The notes: a model not told the origin generated them from the sequence alone. A stretch of DNA of 64,000 nt from Flavisolibacter longurius (GCA_014163555.1 JACJGO010000008.1:62001-126000), one strand, 5' to 3'; shown: positions 26,442 through 36,086, numbered from the stretch's first letter. Program-made: numbers and translations.

Positions 26442-27422
26442 ATGACTATGAGTGCTTCCATAAAAGAACAATTTATTGACTACATACACGATCTGCAAAA
26501 CCGCATCTGTGCGGCATTGGAAGAAGCGGACGGCAGCGCCAAATTCGTCGAGGACAAATGGGACCGCCCTGAAGGTGGTGGTGGAAAAACAAGAGTGATT
26601 GCGGATGGTGCCGTGTTTGAAAAAGGCGGTGTGAATACTTCGGTAGTGTATGGCGAGGTTACGGACGCGATGCGAACAGGCTTGAAGATTAATGGTTCGA
26701 GATGGTTTGCCTGTGGCCTTTCGCTGGTCATTCATCCCTTGAATCCCTTTGTACCCACAGTGCATTGCAACTACCGCATGTTTGAATTGTACAACGAAAG
26801 GGAAGAAGTCATTGACCGTTGGTTTGGCGGCGGCACGGACTTAACACCTTATTACTTGTTTGAAGAGGATGCAAGGCATTTTCATCAAACGTATAAGGAT
26901 GCCTGTGATAAATTTGATCCGGGGTTTTATCCCAAATTCAAAGAGGTTTGTGATAACTATTTTGTGAACTTTCATCGCAACAATGAGCGGCGGGGTATTG
27001 GCGGAATTTTTTACGATTACCAACGGCCCGATGAAACAAAAGGCGTGAACTTTTGGGTGGCCTTTGCCAAAGCCTGTGGTGATGCGTTTATTCCGGCCTA
27101 TGTACCGATTGTTGAAAAGAGAAAAAGCATGACGTACTCACCCCAGAACAAACATTGGCAGGAAATAAGAAGAGGACGCTATGTTGAATTTAATCTTGTG
27201 CACGATAGGGGAACGCTATTTGGACTGAAAACAAATGGCCGTATCGAAAGTATTTTAATGAGCCTGCCACCAACAGTGCGTTTTGAATATAATTATCAAC
27301 CTGTACCTGGCAGTGAAGAAGATAGGCTGTTGCAGGCTTGTTTGCATCCTAGAGATTGGGCAACCACAGAGCCTACTGAGGAAGAGCGGGTTGAGTGGGC
27401 AAGGCGTTCCAATACCTGCTGA
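26442..27422 (+). CDS. hemF: oxygen-dependent coproporphyrinogen III oxidase
   Basis: A 326-residue enzyme that decarboxylates two propionates of coproporphyrinogen III with O2, giving protoporphyrinogen IX. Motifs: RPEGGGGKTRVIADG, VHCNYRMFEL, WFGGGTDLTPYYLFEEDARHFH, ERRGIGGIFYDY and EIRRGRYVEFNLVHDRGTLFGL. The aerobic enzyme indicates growth with oxygen. ATG 26448 is an alternative start. The preceding hydrolase stops 2 bp upstream. Confidence 0.96.
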   Translation: MTMSASIKEQFIDYIHDLQNRICAALEEADGSAKFVEDKWDRPEGGGGKTRVIADGAVFEKGGVNTSVVYGEVTDAMRTGLKINGSRWFACGLSLVIHPLNPFVPTVHCNYRMFELYNEREEVIDRWFGGGTDLTPYYLFEEDARHFHQTYKDACDKFDPGFYPKFKEVCDNYFVNFHRNNERRGIGGIFYDYQRPDETKGVNFWVAFAKACGDAFIPAYVPIVEKRKSMTYSPQNKHWQEIRRGRYVEFNLVHDRGTLFGLKTNGRIESILMSLPPTVRFEYNYQPVPGSEEDRLLQACLHPRDWATTEPTEEERVEWARRSNTC

Positions 27423-27465
27423 TCAAGAATAACTGCGATTACCTTTAAAAGCGAAATTTTAGACG

Positions 27466-28443
27466 ATGTTTTTACAAAGACGCAACAGAATATTAAGAGC
27501 TACTCCAGCCATCAGGAGTATGGTGGCTGAAACGATCTTAACACCAGCCGATTTTATCGTTCCGCTTTTCATTGATGAAGGCGAGAATATAAAAACAGAA
27601 ATTGCTTCGATGCCGAACTACTATCGAAATAGTGTCGATCTTACTGTAAACGAGGTGAAAGAGTTGTGGAGCATAGGTATTAAAAGTGTGTTGCTGTTTA
27701 TCAAGTGTAAGGATGAACTAAAAGATAATACGGGAAAAGAAGCCTGGAACCCTGATGGCCTTATGCAACGTAGCATCAAGGCCATTAAAAACGCCGTGCC
27801 GGAAATGTATGTCATGACCGACGTGGCACTGGATCCCTATTCATCTTACGGGCATGATGGCATTGTAGAGCATGGCGAAATTGTCAATGATCCTACCGTT
27901 GAAGCACTGGTAAAAATGAGTGTTTCACATGCCCAGGCCGGGGCGGATATGGTGGCTCCCAGTGATATGATGGATGGACGTATCGGTGCCATTCGCGAAG
28001 GTTTGGAGAACAGCGGATTTACCAAAGTAGGCATCATGGCCTATAGTGCCAAATACGCGTCCTGCTTTTATGGGCCCTTCCGCGATGCCCTGGACAGTGC
28101 GCCGGGATTTGGTGATAAAAAGACCTACCAGATGGATTACGCCAACCGAACGGAAGCCGTGAAAGAAGCCTTGATGGATGTGGAAGAGGGCGCCGACATT
28201 GTGATGGTAAAACCCGGCCTGCCTTACTTGGATATTGTTCGGGAGGTAAAGAATGCCGTAGATGTTCCAGTAAGTGTGTACAACATCAGCGGTGAATACG
28301 CTATGATCAAAGCCGCCGCCAAAATGGGTTGGATCAATGAAGACAAAGCGATTTTAGAAACACTCACATCCATAAAAAGGGCCGGTGCCGATTTGATCGC
28401 AACGTATTTTGCAAAAGATGCGGTAAGACTGTTAAACAGCTAA
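27466..28443 (+). CDS. hemB: porphobilinogen synthase (delta-aminolevulinic acid dehydratase)
   Basis: A 325-residue TIM-barrel enzyme that joins two 5-aminolevulinate molecules into porphobilinogen. Motifs: FIVPLFIDEGEN, the aspartate-rich region TDVALDPYSSYGHDG, the first active-site lysine in MAYSAKYAS and the second in IVMVKPGLPYLD. The cysteine-rich zinc site of animal enzymes is absent, as in magnesium-dependent bacterial forms. It lies 43 bp after hemF. Confidence 0.96.
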   Translation: MFLQRRNRILRATPAIRSMVAETILTPADFIVPLFIDEGENIKTEIASMPNYYRNSVDLTVNEVKELWSIGIKSVLLFIKCKDELKDNTGKEAWNPDGLMQRSIKAIKNAVPEMYVMTDVALDPYSSYGHDGIVEHGEIVNDPTVEALVKMSVSHAQAGADMVAPSDMMDGRIGAIREGLENSGFTKVGIMAYSAKYASCFYGPFRDALDSAPGFGDKKTYQMDYANRTEAVKEALMDVEEGADIVMVKPGLPYLDIVREVKNAVDVPVSVYNISGEYAMIKAAAKMGWINEDKAILETLTSIKRAGADLIATYFAKDAVRLLNS

Positions 28444-28516
28444 GACAATAGATACGCAGATACAAAAAAGTTGTTTTTCCTGATGTCTGCGTGTTATTCA
28501 TCAAACTATTTCGGTC

Positions 28517-29806
28517 ATGAACATTTCCAAAAGCGAAGAACTTTTTAGCAGAGCACAGAACAGCATTCCCGGTGGTGTGAACTCACCTGTAAGAGCCTTT
28601 AAAAGCGTCGGTGGAAATCCTATCTTTTTGCAAAAAGCAAAAGGGGCTTACCTCTTTGACGTCGACGGGAACCGGTACATTGATTACATCAATTCCTGGG
28701 GACCAATGATCATGGGACATGCGTTTGAACCCGTGGTAGAAGCCATTCAGAAGAAAGCAGTTGAATCCACCTCATTTGGAGCGCCAACGGAACTGGAAGT
28801 AGAGATGGCCGAACTGGTGAAAAGCATGGTGCCCAATGTCGATCTCATACGCATGGTGAGCAGCGGTACCGAAGCTTGCATGAGTGCTATTCGTTTGGCA
28901 AGAGGCTATACCGGCAGAAACAAGATTATCAAGTTTGAAGGCTGTTATCACGGTCATGCTGATTCGTTTTTAGTGAAGGCCGGAAGTGGGGTGGCTACCT
29001 TCAATATTCAAACCGTACCGGGTGTAACGGCAGGTGTTTCTGCCGATACATTAACAGCGCCGTATAATGATCTTGCTGCCGTTCAGCAATTGGTAGAAGA
29101 AAATATTGGCGAGATCGCCGCCATCATCATTGAGCCCGTTGCCGGAAATATGGGTTGTATTATTCCTGAGGAAGGTTTCCTGCAGGGTCTGCGCAAGTTG
29201 TGTACGGAAAAAGGCATTGTTTTCATTTTTGATGAAGTGATGACGGGCTTTCGTCTGGCACAGGGCGGTGCGCAGGATCGACTGGGAATTGATGCCGATC
29301 TGGTTACTTATGGAAAAGTGATTGGTGCCGGTATGCCCGTGGGTGCCTTTGGTGGCAAGCTGGAAATTATGAAGCAGATTGCGCCGCTGGGCAATGTGTA
29401 CCAGGCCGGAACCCTGAGTGGAAATCCTTTAGCCATGATTGCAGGCTTTACTTTGCTCTCTCATTTAAAAGATAATCCCTCGGTCTATACGGAACTGGAG
29501 GAAAAAGGAGAGTACCTTAAAGCCGGATTGGACCAAGTATTAAAAGAAAGCGGTATTCCTTATGTCATCAATCATCTGGGAACCATGATCTCTATCCATT
29601 TCAGCGAACAGCCGGTAATAGATTTTGCTTCTGCCGCAGCAGCTAACAATTCATTCTTCAATAAATATTTTCATGCGATGCTCGACAAGGGAATTTACCT
29701 GCCACCGTCAGCATTTGAAACATGGTTTTTAAGTCATGCATTGACCAAAGAAGATTTGGATAGCACGATCGATGCGACACGGGAAAGTCTTGCTGAATTA
29801 ATTTAA
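28517..29806 (+). CDS. hemL: glutamate-1-semialdehyde 2,1-aminomutase
   Basis: A 429-residue PLP enzyme (class III aminotransferase fold) that makes 5-aminolevulinate from the product of HemA. Motifs: [46 protein letters not shown] and the PLP lysine in [18 protein letters not shown]. With hemA and hemB in the same cluster the C5 route is complete. The 73-bp gap from hemB contains a weak 7-bp inverted repeat (ACGCAGA/TCTGCGT). It is convergent with the MBL-fold gene. Confidence 0.96.
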   Translation: MNISKSEELFSRAQNSIPGGVNSPVRAFKSVGGNPIFLQKAKGAYLFDVDGNRYIDYINSWGPMIMGHAFEPVVEAIQKKAVESTSFGAPTELEVEMAELVKSMVPNVDLIRMVSSGTEACMSAIRLARGYTGRNKIIKFEGCYHGHADSFLVKAGSGVATFNIQTVPGVTAGVSADTLTAPYNDLAAVQQLVEENIGEIAAIIIEPVAGNMGCIIPEEGFLQGLRKLCTEKGIVFIFDEVMTGFRLAQGGAQDRLGIDADLVTYGKVIGAGMPVGAFGGKLEIMKQIAPLGNVYQAGTLSGNPLAMIAGFTLLSHLKDNPSVYTELEEKGEYLKAGLDQVLKESGIPYVINHLGTMISIHFSEQPVIDFASAAAANNSFFNKYFHAMLDKGIYLPPSAFETWFLSHALTKEDLDSTIDATRESLAELI

Positions 29807-29851
29807 TAAAATCGCTACCCCTGTAGGAATACCTCGAATTTTAAGCGCTGG

Positions 29852-30685
29852 CTACAGCGTCAATTGCCGTCCTTCTACGGCCATCTCGTAGGGGAATGGG
29901 TAAATGTTTTTTTCTTTCAAAGCAAAATATAATTGTTCCATTTCAACGTCAGTGCGCAAGGGATCGTGATGGGTAAGCAGAAGCGATTTTGCCCCTGTCA
30001 GGGAAGCGAATTTCAGTGCGTCTTCCATCGAACTGTGTCCCCACCCAATGCGTTCAGAATATTCTTCCGCGGTGTACTGGGCATCGTGCAGTAACATATC
30101 TGCTTCTTTGGCCAAATCGCTGCCGGATAACCAACGTATATCTTTTATCAAGCCATTGAGCCCTAAAGCCGGTTCATGATCAGGGATGTAGGTAAAAATC
30201 TTTTGTTCGTGTTGGATGCGGAAGCCTACTGTTGGTCCCGGATGCGTAACATAACAGGACTGAACGGTAAACGGTCCAATCGTAAAAGACGAATCTTCAA
30301 CCTCATGTAAAAACAACCGGCAGGTTAAGTTGCGGAAATAAACCGGGAAAAGCGGTGGTGAAAAATAGCGCCCCAGACGGGCACGTAAACTCACCGTTTT
30401 GCTGGCAGGTCCCCAAATGTGTATTTCTGAAGAAGGATCGAAAAGAGGCTTGAAAAAACCCAGTCCCTGGATATGGTCCATGTGCAGGTGCGAAAGAAGA
30501 ATGTCCACCCGTTTTGAGGAAAGTTCCGGGTTGTTCCGGATGTTTTGAATGCCACTGCCGGCATCCAGTACCAGACGCCAACCTTCGGCCACCACCTCCA
30601 CGCAGGATGTGTTGCCACCAAACCCTTTTGTATCTGGGTTAGTAGACGGAATGGAACCGCGGACACCTTGTAGTGTAATGTTCAT
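29852..30685 (-). CDS. MBL-fold metallohydrolase
   Basis: A 277-residue metallo-beta-lactamase-fold protein. Zinc ligands: HLHMDH (HxHxDH), then the histidine in CYVTHPGPTVG, the aspartate in LLHDAQYTAEEY and the final histidine in LLTHHDPLRTD. The N-terminus (VRGSIPSTNPDTKGFGGNTSC) resembles PhnP and cyclic-nucleotide phosphodiesterase-like members. The start overlaps the stop of the upstream PAS gene by 3 bp, so the two are translationally coupled. A PAS sensor with an MBL phosphodiesterase may form a signalling pair. Confidence 0.85.
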   Translation of the reverse strand: MNITLQGVRGSIPSTNPDTKGFGGNTSCVEVVAEGWRLVLDAGSGIQNIRNNPELSSKRVDILLSHLHMDHIQGLGFFKPLFDPSSEIHIWGPASKTVSLRARLGRYFSPPLFPVYFRNLTCRLFLHEVEDSSFTIGPFTVQSCYVTHPGPTVGFRIQHEQKIFTYIPDHEPALGLNGLIKDIRWLSGSDLAKEADMLLHDAQYTAEEYSERIGWGHSSMEDALKFASLTGAKSLLLTHHDPLRTDVEMEQLYFALKEKNIYPFPYEMAVEGRQLTL

Positions 30686-31074
30686 TCTTCTGTTGGTCGC
30701 CAGAATATTGCTACCGCACCAAGAAATTTTCCGGAACGGCCAATAACCGGATAAGAGGTTACCGAAATGCGCTCAGCCTTGCCCTGAAGGCTTTCTATCC
30801 AAAACGATTTGTGATAGGGTAACTGGTTTTTAAGCGTTTTCACAAGTGGCAATTCCTCTGCCGGTAAGGGATTTCCCAAATCATCTTTGTTGTTGAAAAC
30901 AGTGCCCCATTCATCCACCGACATTTCGCCAGTCTCTTCGTAGCGCTTGCCCAGGATTTCTTCGGCCGGTTCATTATAAAAAAGAAGATTGCCAGCGGTA
31001 TCAGTTATAAAAACGGGAATCGCTAAGCAGTCAGCGATCTGGCGATTCAGAATTATTTCAATTGCATAAGCCAT
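30682..31074 (-). CDS. PAS domain protein
   Basis: A 130-residue single PAS domain (IPVFITDTAGNLLFYNEPAEEILGKRYEE is the PAS start; SVTSYPVIGRSGKFLGAVAIFW the end), with no kinase or DNA-binding domain. PAS domains bind heme, flavin or small ligands. ATG 31074 is preferred over TTG 31098 because an exact -7 element sits 40 nt upstream. It overlaps the MBL gene and lies in the heme region, so heme or oxygen sensing is possible but not shown. Confidence 0.8.
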   Translation of the reverse strand: MAYAIEIILNRQIADCLAIPVFITDTAGNLLFYNEPAEEILGKRYEETGEMSVDEWGTVFNNKDDLGNPLPAEELPLVKTLKNQLPYHKSFWIESLQGKAERISVTSYPVIGRSGKFLGAVAIFWRPTEE

Positions 31075-31114
31075 ATTGGGAGCCTGTTGGGCCAGCAACT
31101 GTTTTCAGTTATAC

Positions 31115-31122
31115 CAAATTTA
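31115..31122 (-). promoter_or_regulatory. PAS/MBL operon -7 element
   Basis: TAAATTTG on the minus strand fits TAnnTTTG exactly, 40 nt before ATG 31074. Confidence 0.55.
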
Positions 31123-31271
31123 AAATATATGGGCTGAATTACTTACTATCCATCAACTTTTTTCGGATGGCAAACAGCGTTATCATGAAACTATTGATTG
31201 TAGAAGATTCCTGAAAAATTAGATAAAGGCATTCAGGGCCCAAATACAAGGATGAATCCGCCGCATGCGTT

Positions 31272-32396
31272 TTACACAAACAAATCCGCTGCGATGCCAT
31301 CGGCCCGCAGCATGCCTTCATCTGTAAGTCGGGCATGCTGCTCAGATACCGTTACCAATCCGGTACGGATGTATTTTGAAAGATCGTTCTGCAATCGCTG
31401 TTTTTCTTTATCACCCCAAAAGGCCTCAATTTTCTGCAGGTTAATGCCTTCCATCGTTCGCAGCGAGATCATGATGGTTTCGTTCAGTTGCTGTTCGGGT
31501 GTTAATACTTCCACTTCACGCTGCGGGGCAACTTCGTTGATGGCTTTTATATACAGATTGTTATTCGCCACATTCCATCTTCTTTCTTTTCCGTCGAAGG
31601 AATGCGCCGAAGGTCCAAGCCCCAAATACGGGATGCCTTTCCAATACGATGAGTTGTGCCGGCTACGATAGCCTGGCCTGGCAAAGTTGGAAACTTCGTA
31701 GTGCTCATAGCCGGCATAGCGCAGCCATTGCATCAGGTGCAAAAACTGCCTGGCCTGCTTGTCGCTGTCAACATCTACGCTCTTTTTTAATGCGATGTTC
31801 TTCTGCAACAGCGTTTTTTCTTCCACCGTTAACGCATAGCAGGAGAGATGCTTGATGCCGTAACCAATGGCTGTATGCACGTTCTTCTCCCACATTTCAT
31901 CCGTCAGCAGGGGAGAGCCGTAAATCAGGTCAATGCTCAAATTATCAATTCCGGCTGCGTAGCTATTCTCGATACAGGCCCTTGCCTGATCAGCCTTGTG
32001 GGCCCGGTTCATCCAGCGTAGCTCTTCTTCGTAAAACGACTGTATGCCGATGCTGAGACGATTGATGCCAAGTGCTTTCCAACCTGCCACGGCCTCATTG
32101 CTTACGTCATCCGGGTTGGCTTCCAGCGTAATTTCTGCATCGGGTACTAGCGGGTAATACTTTCTCAATGCAGAAAGCAAATAATCCAGATCGTCCATGC
32201 CCAGCAGGCTGGGGGTGCCGCCTCCAAAATAAATGGTCTGAACAGTTTCGCCGCCCAAATAGTCTTTTTCGGCTTCGGCCTCTTTTGCCAATGCCTTTAC
32301 CAGGTCATCTTTGTACCGTAGCGATGTGGTAAAGTGAAAATTGCAATAGGTGCAGGCCTGCTTGCAAAACGGGATATGCAAATAAATTCCAGCCAA
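31272..32396 (-). CDS. hemW: radical SAM protein HemW (heme chaperone)
   Basis: A 374-residue radical SAM protein. The cluster motif is CKQACTYCNF, with three cysteines and no fourth one as in true HemN, so HemW (heme-binding chaperone) is preferred over anaerobic coproporphyrinogen oxidase. Other marks are YFGGGTPSLL, LEANPDDV, RLSIGIQSF and the HemN C-terminal domain. The start appears to be TTG 32396, since no ATG precedes the conserved MAGIYLHIPFC. It is divergent from the BamA-like gene with 41 bp between. Confidence 0.9.
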   Translation of the reverse strand: MAGIYLHIPFCKQACTYCNFHFTTSLRYKDDLVKALAKEAEAEKDYLGGETVQTIYFGGGTPSLLGMDDLDYLLSALRKYYPLVPDAEITLEANPDDVSNEAVAGWKALGINRLSIGIQSFYEEELRWMNRAHKADQARACIENSYAAGIDNLSIDLIYGSPLLTDEMWEKNVHTAIGYGIKHLSCYALTVEEKTLLQKNIALKKSVDVDSDKQARQFLHLMQWLRYAGYEHYEVSNFARPGYRSRHNSSYWKGIPYLGLGPSAHSFDGKERRWNVANNNLYIKAINEVAPQREVEVLTPEQQLNETIMISLRTMEGINLQKIEAFWGDKEKQRLQNDLSKYIRTGLVTVSEQHARLTDEGMLRADGIAADLFV

Positions 32397-32437
32397 CTTC
32401 GTTATTCGTTTTGTTCGTCTTTTCGTTTGAAAAATTA

Positions 32438-34222
32438 ATGGCTAAGGTAAAGCAGAGAATCGGGGCCCTTTGGGTTTTAACACTCCTGTGGTGGAGTGTT
32501 TCGGCACAGGTGTACCCGGTGCGGTATCAGACCAGTGCGACAGATTCGGCACATCTGGCCGTACTTTCATTGCCTTCTTCCTTCTCCAGCCGTTTTGAGG
32601 CCAACGCTTATCTCGCAGGTTTGTTACCCCTGCTGCAAAGCAAGGGCTTTGTAACAGCGTCCATCGACAGTTTGCAGGTCGATTCTGCCCAAGCCTTTGT
32701 CAGTATTTATTTAGGAGATGTGTACCAATGGGGAAAGTTGCACACCGCAAAAAAAGATGAACCGCTGCTGGAGGCCATCCATTTTCGATCCCAAAAGGGC
32801 CCCGTGAGTTTTACCGCCATTCACAAATGGCAACAACAGATCCTGGATTACCTCGAAGAGAATGGCTACCCTTTTGGAAAAGCCTACCTCGATAGCATTG
32901 CTTTTGGTACAGATGGGATAGAAGCACTGCTAAAAATTGATCGGGGACCGCTCTATAAAATTGACAGTATTCAGGTAATAGGTGATGCCAACGTGAACAA
33001 GGTTTTCCTGCAACAATACCTGCAGATACCTCCCGGCAGCATTTACCGCAAAAGTCAGTTGGAAGGCATCCGAGCCAAACTGGCCGCCCTTTCCTACCTC
33101 GAAGAAGAAAAACCGGCTGACCTGAACCTGCTGGCCACAGGTTCCGTTCTCAATCTCTATCTGAAAGCCAAACGCAGTAGCCAGATCAATGCCCTCGTGG
33201 GTTTTTTGCCAAATGCGGATCCTCTGGGTATCAACCGAAAACTGCTGCTAACCGTAGATGCCAACATCCTCCTGCGAAATGCTCTGGGTGCCGGCGAAAC
33301 CATTGGGCTGATGTGGCAGCAACTGCAACGGGGGTCGCCACGATTGAACCTGCTTTACGAGCATCCCTATCTATTTCAATCACCTTTTGGCGCCAGGTTT
33401 TCACTGGATATGTACAAACTGGACAGTCTGTTCCTGAATATCAATATGACCCTGGGGCTGAACTACGGGTTGGGAGACAAACGTACCGCTTCGGTTTTTT
33501 TACAACGGCGTTCTACCATCGTCAGCGCCATCAATGCGGCGAGTATCATTCAAGGCAAACAATTGCCGCAGGAAGCCGATGTCAGTTCGCTGAACCTGGG
33601 CGCCGGCTATGATTACAATAACACGGATTACCGTTTCAACCCGCGACGTGGGAACCAGTTCGCGGTAACTGCTACGGCAGGAACCAAAAAGCTGAAAAAG
33701 AATAACCTGATCCTGGAACTGAAAGATCCTTCCAACCCGGATTTTGATTTTGAGCGTTTGTATGACACCGTAAAACAGAGTAGCTACCAGTTTCGGGTAA
33801 ACCTGACCGGCGCTCAATATTTTCAGTTAGGAAAACAAACCACTTTAAAATTGGGCGCCAATGCGGGTGTATTTCAAAGCCCTGTTATGTTCCGCAATGA
33901 ATTGTTCCAGATTGGCGGAAATAAATTACTCCGGGGTTTCAATGAAGAAAGCCAATTTGTATCGCAGTACGTTGTCGGCACTCTGGAGTTCCGGTTGCTG
34001 ACAGGACTCAATTCGGCTTTCTTTGGCTTTGTGGATGGCGGCTGGGGGAAATACCCGTTTGAAAACGTTCGGTCACATACTTATATCAGCGGCGGGGCAG
34101 GACTTTCATTCCAGCCCAAAGCCGGATTGATCAATATAACCTGGGCAGTAGGAAAGCGAGATGATCTGGATTTTAATCTTCGCCAGTCAAAAATTCATAT
34201 TGGTTTTGTGTCTTTTTTTTAA
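32438..34222 (+). CDS. BamA/TamA family outer membrane protein
   Basis: A 594-residue outer membrane protein. Signal peptide in the first about 24 residues (ALWVLTLLWWSVSAQ), then POTRA-like repeats (for example IDSIQVIGDANVNKVFLQQYL and GSIYRKSQLEGIRAKLAAL), then a C-terminal 16-strand-type barrel that ends with an aromatic residue (HIGFVSFF). Family members insert or translocate outer membrane and surface proteins. It is shorter than BamA and closer to TamA-like forms. ATG 32438 is chosen because the signal peptide begins there. The DUF4271 gene starts 4 bp after the stop. Confidence 0.85.
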   Translation: MAKVKQRIGALWVLTLLWWSVSAQVYPVRYQTSATDSAHLAVLSLPSSFSSRFEANAYLAGLLPLLQSKGFVTASIDSLQVDSAQAFVSIYLGDVYQWGKLHTAKKDEPLLEAIHFRSQKGPVSFTAIHKWQQQILDYLEENGYPFGKAYLDSIAFGTDGIEALLKIDRGPLYKIDSIQVIGDANVNKVFLQQYLQIPPGSIYRKSQLEGIRAKLAALSYLEEEKPADLNLLATGSVLNLYLKAKRSSQINALVGFLPNADPLGINRKLLLTVDANILLRNALGAGETIGLMWQQLQRGSPRLNLLYEHPYLFQSPFGARFSLDMYKLDSLFLNINMTLGLNYGLGDKRTASVFLQRRSTIVSAINAASIIQGKQLPQEADVSSLNLGAGYDYNNTDYRFNPRRGNQFAVTATAGTKKLKKNNLILELKDPSNPDFDFERLYDTVKQSSYQFRVNLTGAQYFQLGKQTTLKLGANAGVFQSPVMFRNELFQIGGNKLLRGFNEESQFVSQYVVGTLEFRLLTGLNSAFFGFVDGGWGKYPFENVRSHTYISGGAGLSFQPKAGLINITWAVGKRDDLDFNLRQSKIHIGFVSFF

Positions 34223-34226
34223 TGCA

Positions 34227-35201
34227 ATGGCGGAGCGACTATTTTTGCGGCTCGTGAGGTTTTTCCTGTTTATAACAATCCTGCTTTTTAGTTGCAGTGT
34301 CCGTGCCCAAACGCAGGCTGATAGCTTGCGGCAGGATTCGGTGCAGGCTGCCCGTCTGGCCGACTCGCTGCGGCGTCAGGAGGCCTTCGCTGATTCCCTT
34401 TCCAAGGTGCCGCCGCCCATCCGCGATTCCATTCGGCCGCAATTACAATTCCCCTTTGCTTCCGATTCATTCCGGTACCGCAAACGGCTTTTTTACGAAT
34501 TCACCAATCCGGTACGCTACAGTATCTCCGAACGGGAATGGGAGGGAAAGGAAGTTCTGTTTTATTCAATCGTAGGCCTGTTGCTGGTGTTTGCCATTAT
34601 CAAAAACAGTTTTCGGCGTTACCTGCCCGATTTGTTTGGCTCTTACTTCCGCACCACCATGCGCCAGCGGCAGGTAAAAGAGCAATTGCAGCAAAATCCC
34701 CTGCCTTCCCTGCTCTTCAATATTTTTTTCGTTCTAAGCGGGGCTGTTTTTGCGGGCCTGCTTTTCGACCATTTTGATGTGGCAGACGAACAAATGCCGT
34801 TTTGGATGCTGGCTCTTTACAGTGCCCTGGCTTTGGCCCTCATCTATGCCGGCAAATTCGTCCTGCTGAAATTCTTTGGCTGGGTCTTCCGCCTGCAGGA
34901 AGCTGCTAACACTTACATTTTCATTGTGTTCTCAACCAACAAAGTGCTGGGAATCCTGCTTTTGCCCTTCAGTATTCTGTTGGCGTTTACGGCCGGAGTG
35001 GTAAATACTGCCTCTGTTACATTGAGCCTGATCATGGTAGGTTGCCTCATTGCCTATCGCTTTTTCCTGGCCTATATTTCTATCAACCGCACGGTGCGCA
35101 TTCAATTTTTTCATTTTTTGCTTTACCTCGCGGCCTTCGAAATTTTGCCTGTACTGCTGATTAACAAACTGTTGTTCCTGTTTCTAAGTGAAATATATTA
35201 A
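34227..35201 (+). CDS. DUF4271 domain membrane protein
   Basis: A 324-residue protein with an N-terminal hydrophobic segment that may be a signal peptide (FLFITILLFSCSVRAQ), a charged linker rich in DSLRR-type repeats, and about six membrane helices (DUF4271). Function unknown. In many Bacteroidetes this gene is next to a uroporphyrinogen-III synthase gene, as here. ATG 34227 begins 4 bp after the preceding stop; an in-frame ATG at 34161 would overlap that gene. Confidence 0.85.
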   Translation: MAERLFLRLVRFFLFITILLFSCSVRAQTQADSLRQDSVQAARLADSLRRQEAFADSLSKVPPPIRDSIRPQLQFPFASDSFRYRKRLFYEFTNPVRYSISEREWEGKEVLFYSIVGLLLVFAIIKNSFRRYLPDLFGSYFRTTMRQRQVKEQLQQNPLPSLLFNIFFVLSGAVFAGLLFDHFDVADEQMPFWMLALYSALALALIYAGKFVLLKFFGWVFRLQEAANTYIFIVFSTNKVLGILLLPFSILLAFTAGVVNTASVTLSLIMVGCLIAYRFFLAYISINRTVRIQFFHFLLYLAAFEILPVLLINKLLFLFLSEIY

Positions 35202-35206
35202 TTTTG
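35199..35206 (+). promoter_or_regulatory. -7 element of the second HemD-like gene
   Basis: TAATTTTG fits TAnnTTTG exactly, 23 nt before ATG 35230, and overlaps the stop codon of the DUF4271 gene. Confidence 0.6.
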
Positions 35207-35229
35207 CTCAACGTTAGTCGAGCCACACT

Positions 35230-36030
35230 ATGGTAAAACACACAGGGGTCAAGGCCGCAAAAGAGGCCCAACAACCAAAAAAAGTACTGATTACCCAGCC
35301 CAGACCGGAAAGTGATAAGTCGCCTTATTTCGATCTGGAACGCAAATACGGTGTCCAGTTGGAGTTTCAGCCTTTTATTCGTCTGGAAGCAATTCCTGCC
35401 AAAGAATTCCGCAAGCAAAAGATTGATATTGCGGCGCATACGGCTGTCATACTGACGAGCCGAAACGCCATCGATCATTTTTTCCGGGTTTGTGAGGAAA
35501 TGAAAGTGGCCGTTTCGCAGGATACCAAGTATTTCTGCATTACCGAAGCGGTTGCCCTTTACCTGCAAAAATTCATTCTCTATCGAAAGCGCAAGGTTTT
35601 TTATGGCGCCGATGGCAGTAACAAAAGCCTGTTCGACGTCATTAACAAGCACAAGGCCAACGAAAAGTTCCTGTACGTTTGTTCTGAAAACCAACAGGAT
35701 AGCGAAATCACAGGCTGGCTGAAAACCAATAACTGCGATTTCTCACTGGCATTTATGTACCGCACCGTCAGCAATGACGTAAAGGAAATCCTGACGAAGA
35801 CAGAGTTTGACGTGATCTGCTTTTTTACCCCCAGCGGCGTTAAAAGCCTTTTTGATAATGTTCCCAAATTCAAACAAAACGGAACCGTGATTGGTGCTTT
35901 TGGCAACAATACATCCAAAGCGGTGGAGGAAGCCGGGCTGAAACTGGAGATCAAAGCGCCGCAACCACAAGCGCCGTCTATGGTGGCCGCTCTTGAAAAG
36001 TACCTGGCTGTTCACATCCCTAAACAATAA
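35230..36030 (+). CDS. uroporphyrinogen-III synthase family protein (second HemD-like)
   Basis: A 266-residue protein with the two-domain HemD fold: KVLITQPRPESDKSPYFDLE, VILTSRNAIDHFFRV, YFCITEAVALYLQKF, FFTPSGVKSLF and VIGAFGNNTSKAVEEAGL. It differs from the HemD at 23609-24313, has an N-terminal basic extension, and is rich in lysine. Whether it keeps the cyclase activity or has another role (for example with DUF4271) is unknown. A terminator follows. Confidence 0.85.
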   Translation: MVKHTGVKAAKEAQQPKKVLITQPRPESDKSPYFDLERKYGVQLEFQPFIRLEAIPAKEFRKQKIDIAAHTAVILTSRNAIDHFFRVCEEMKVAVSQDTKYFCITEAVALYLQKFILYRKRKVFYGADGSNKSLFDVINKHKANEKFLYVCSENQQDSEITGWLKTNNCDFSLAFMYRTVSNDVKEILTKTEFDVICFFTPSGVKSLFDNVPKFKQNGTVIGAFGNNTSKAVEEAGLKLEIKAPQPQAPSMVAALEKYLAVHIPKQ

Positions 36031-36059
36031 ATTGCTTGCGTATTTGGATAAAAAAATTG

Positions 36060-36086
36060 TCCCGCCACCCAGCGGGATTCTTTTTC
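36060..36086 (+). terminator. terminator after the second HemD-like gene
   Basis: TCCCGC (36060-36065) pairs with GCGGGA (36072-36077), followed by TTCTTTTT. The rest of 36087-36360 holds an eight-codon open frame at 36182 and A/T-rich DNA, with no gene that I can support. Confidence 0.7.

Noticed and set aside
31272-32396. HemN, oxygen-independent coproporphyrinogen oxidase
   Set aside because: The radical SAM motif has three cysteines and lacks the fourth one of HemN; HemW fits better.
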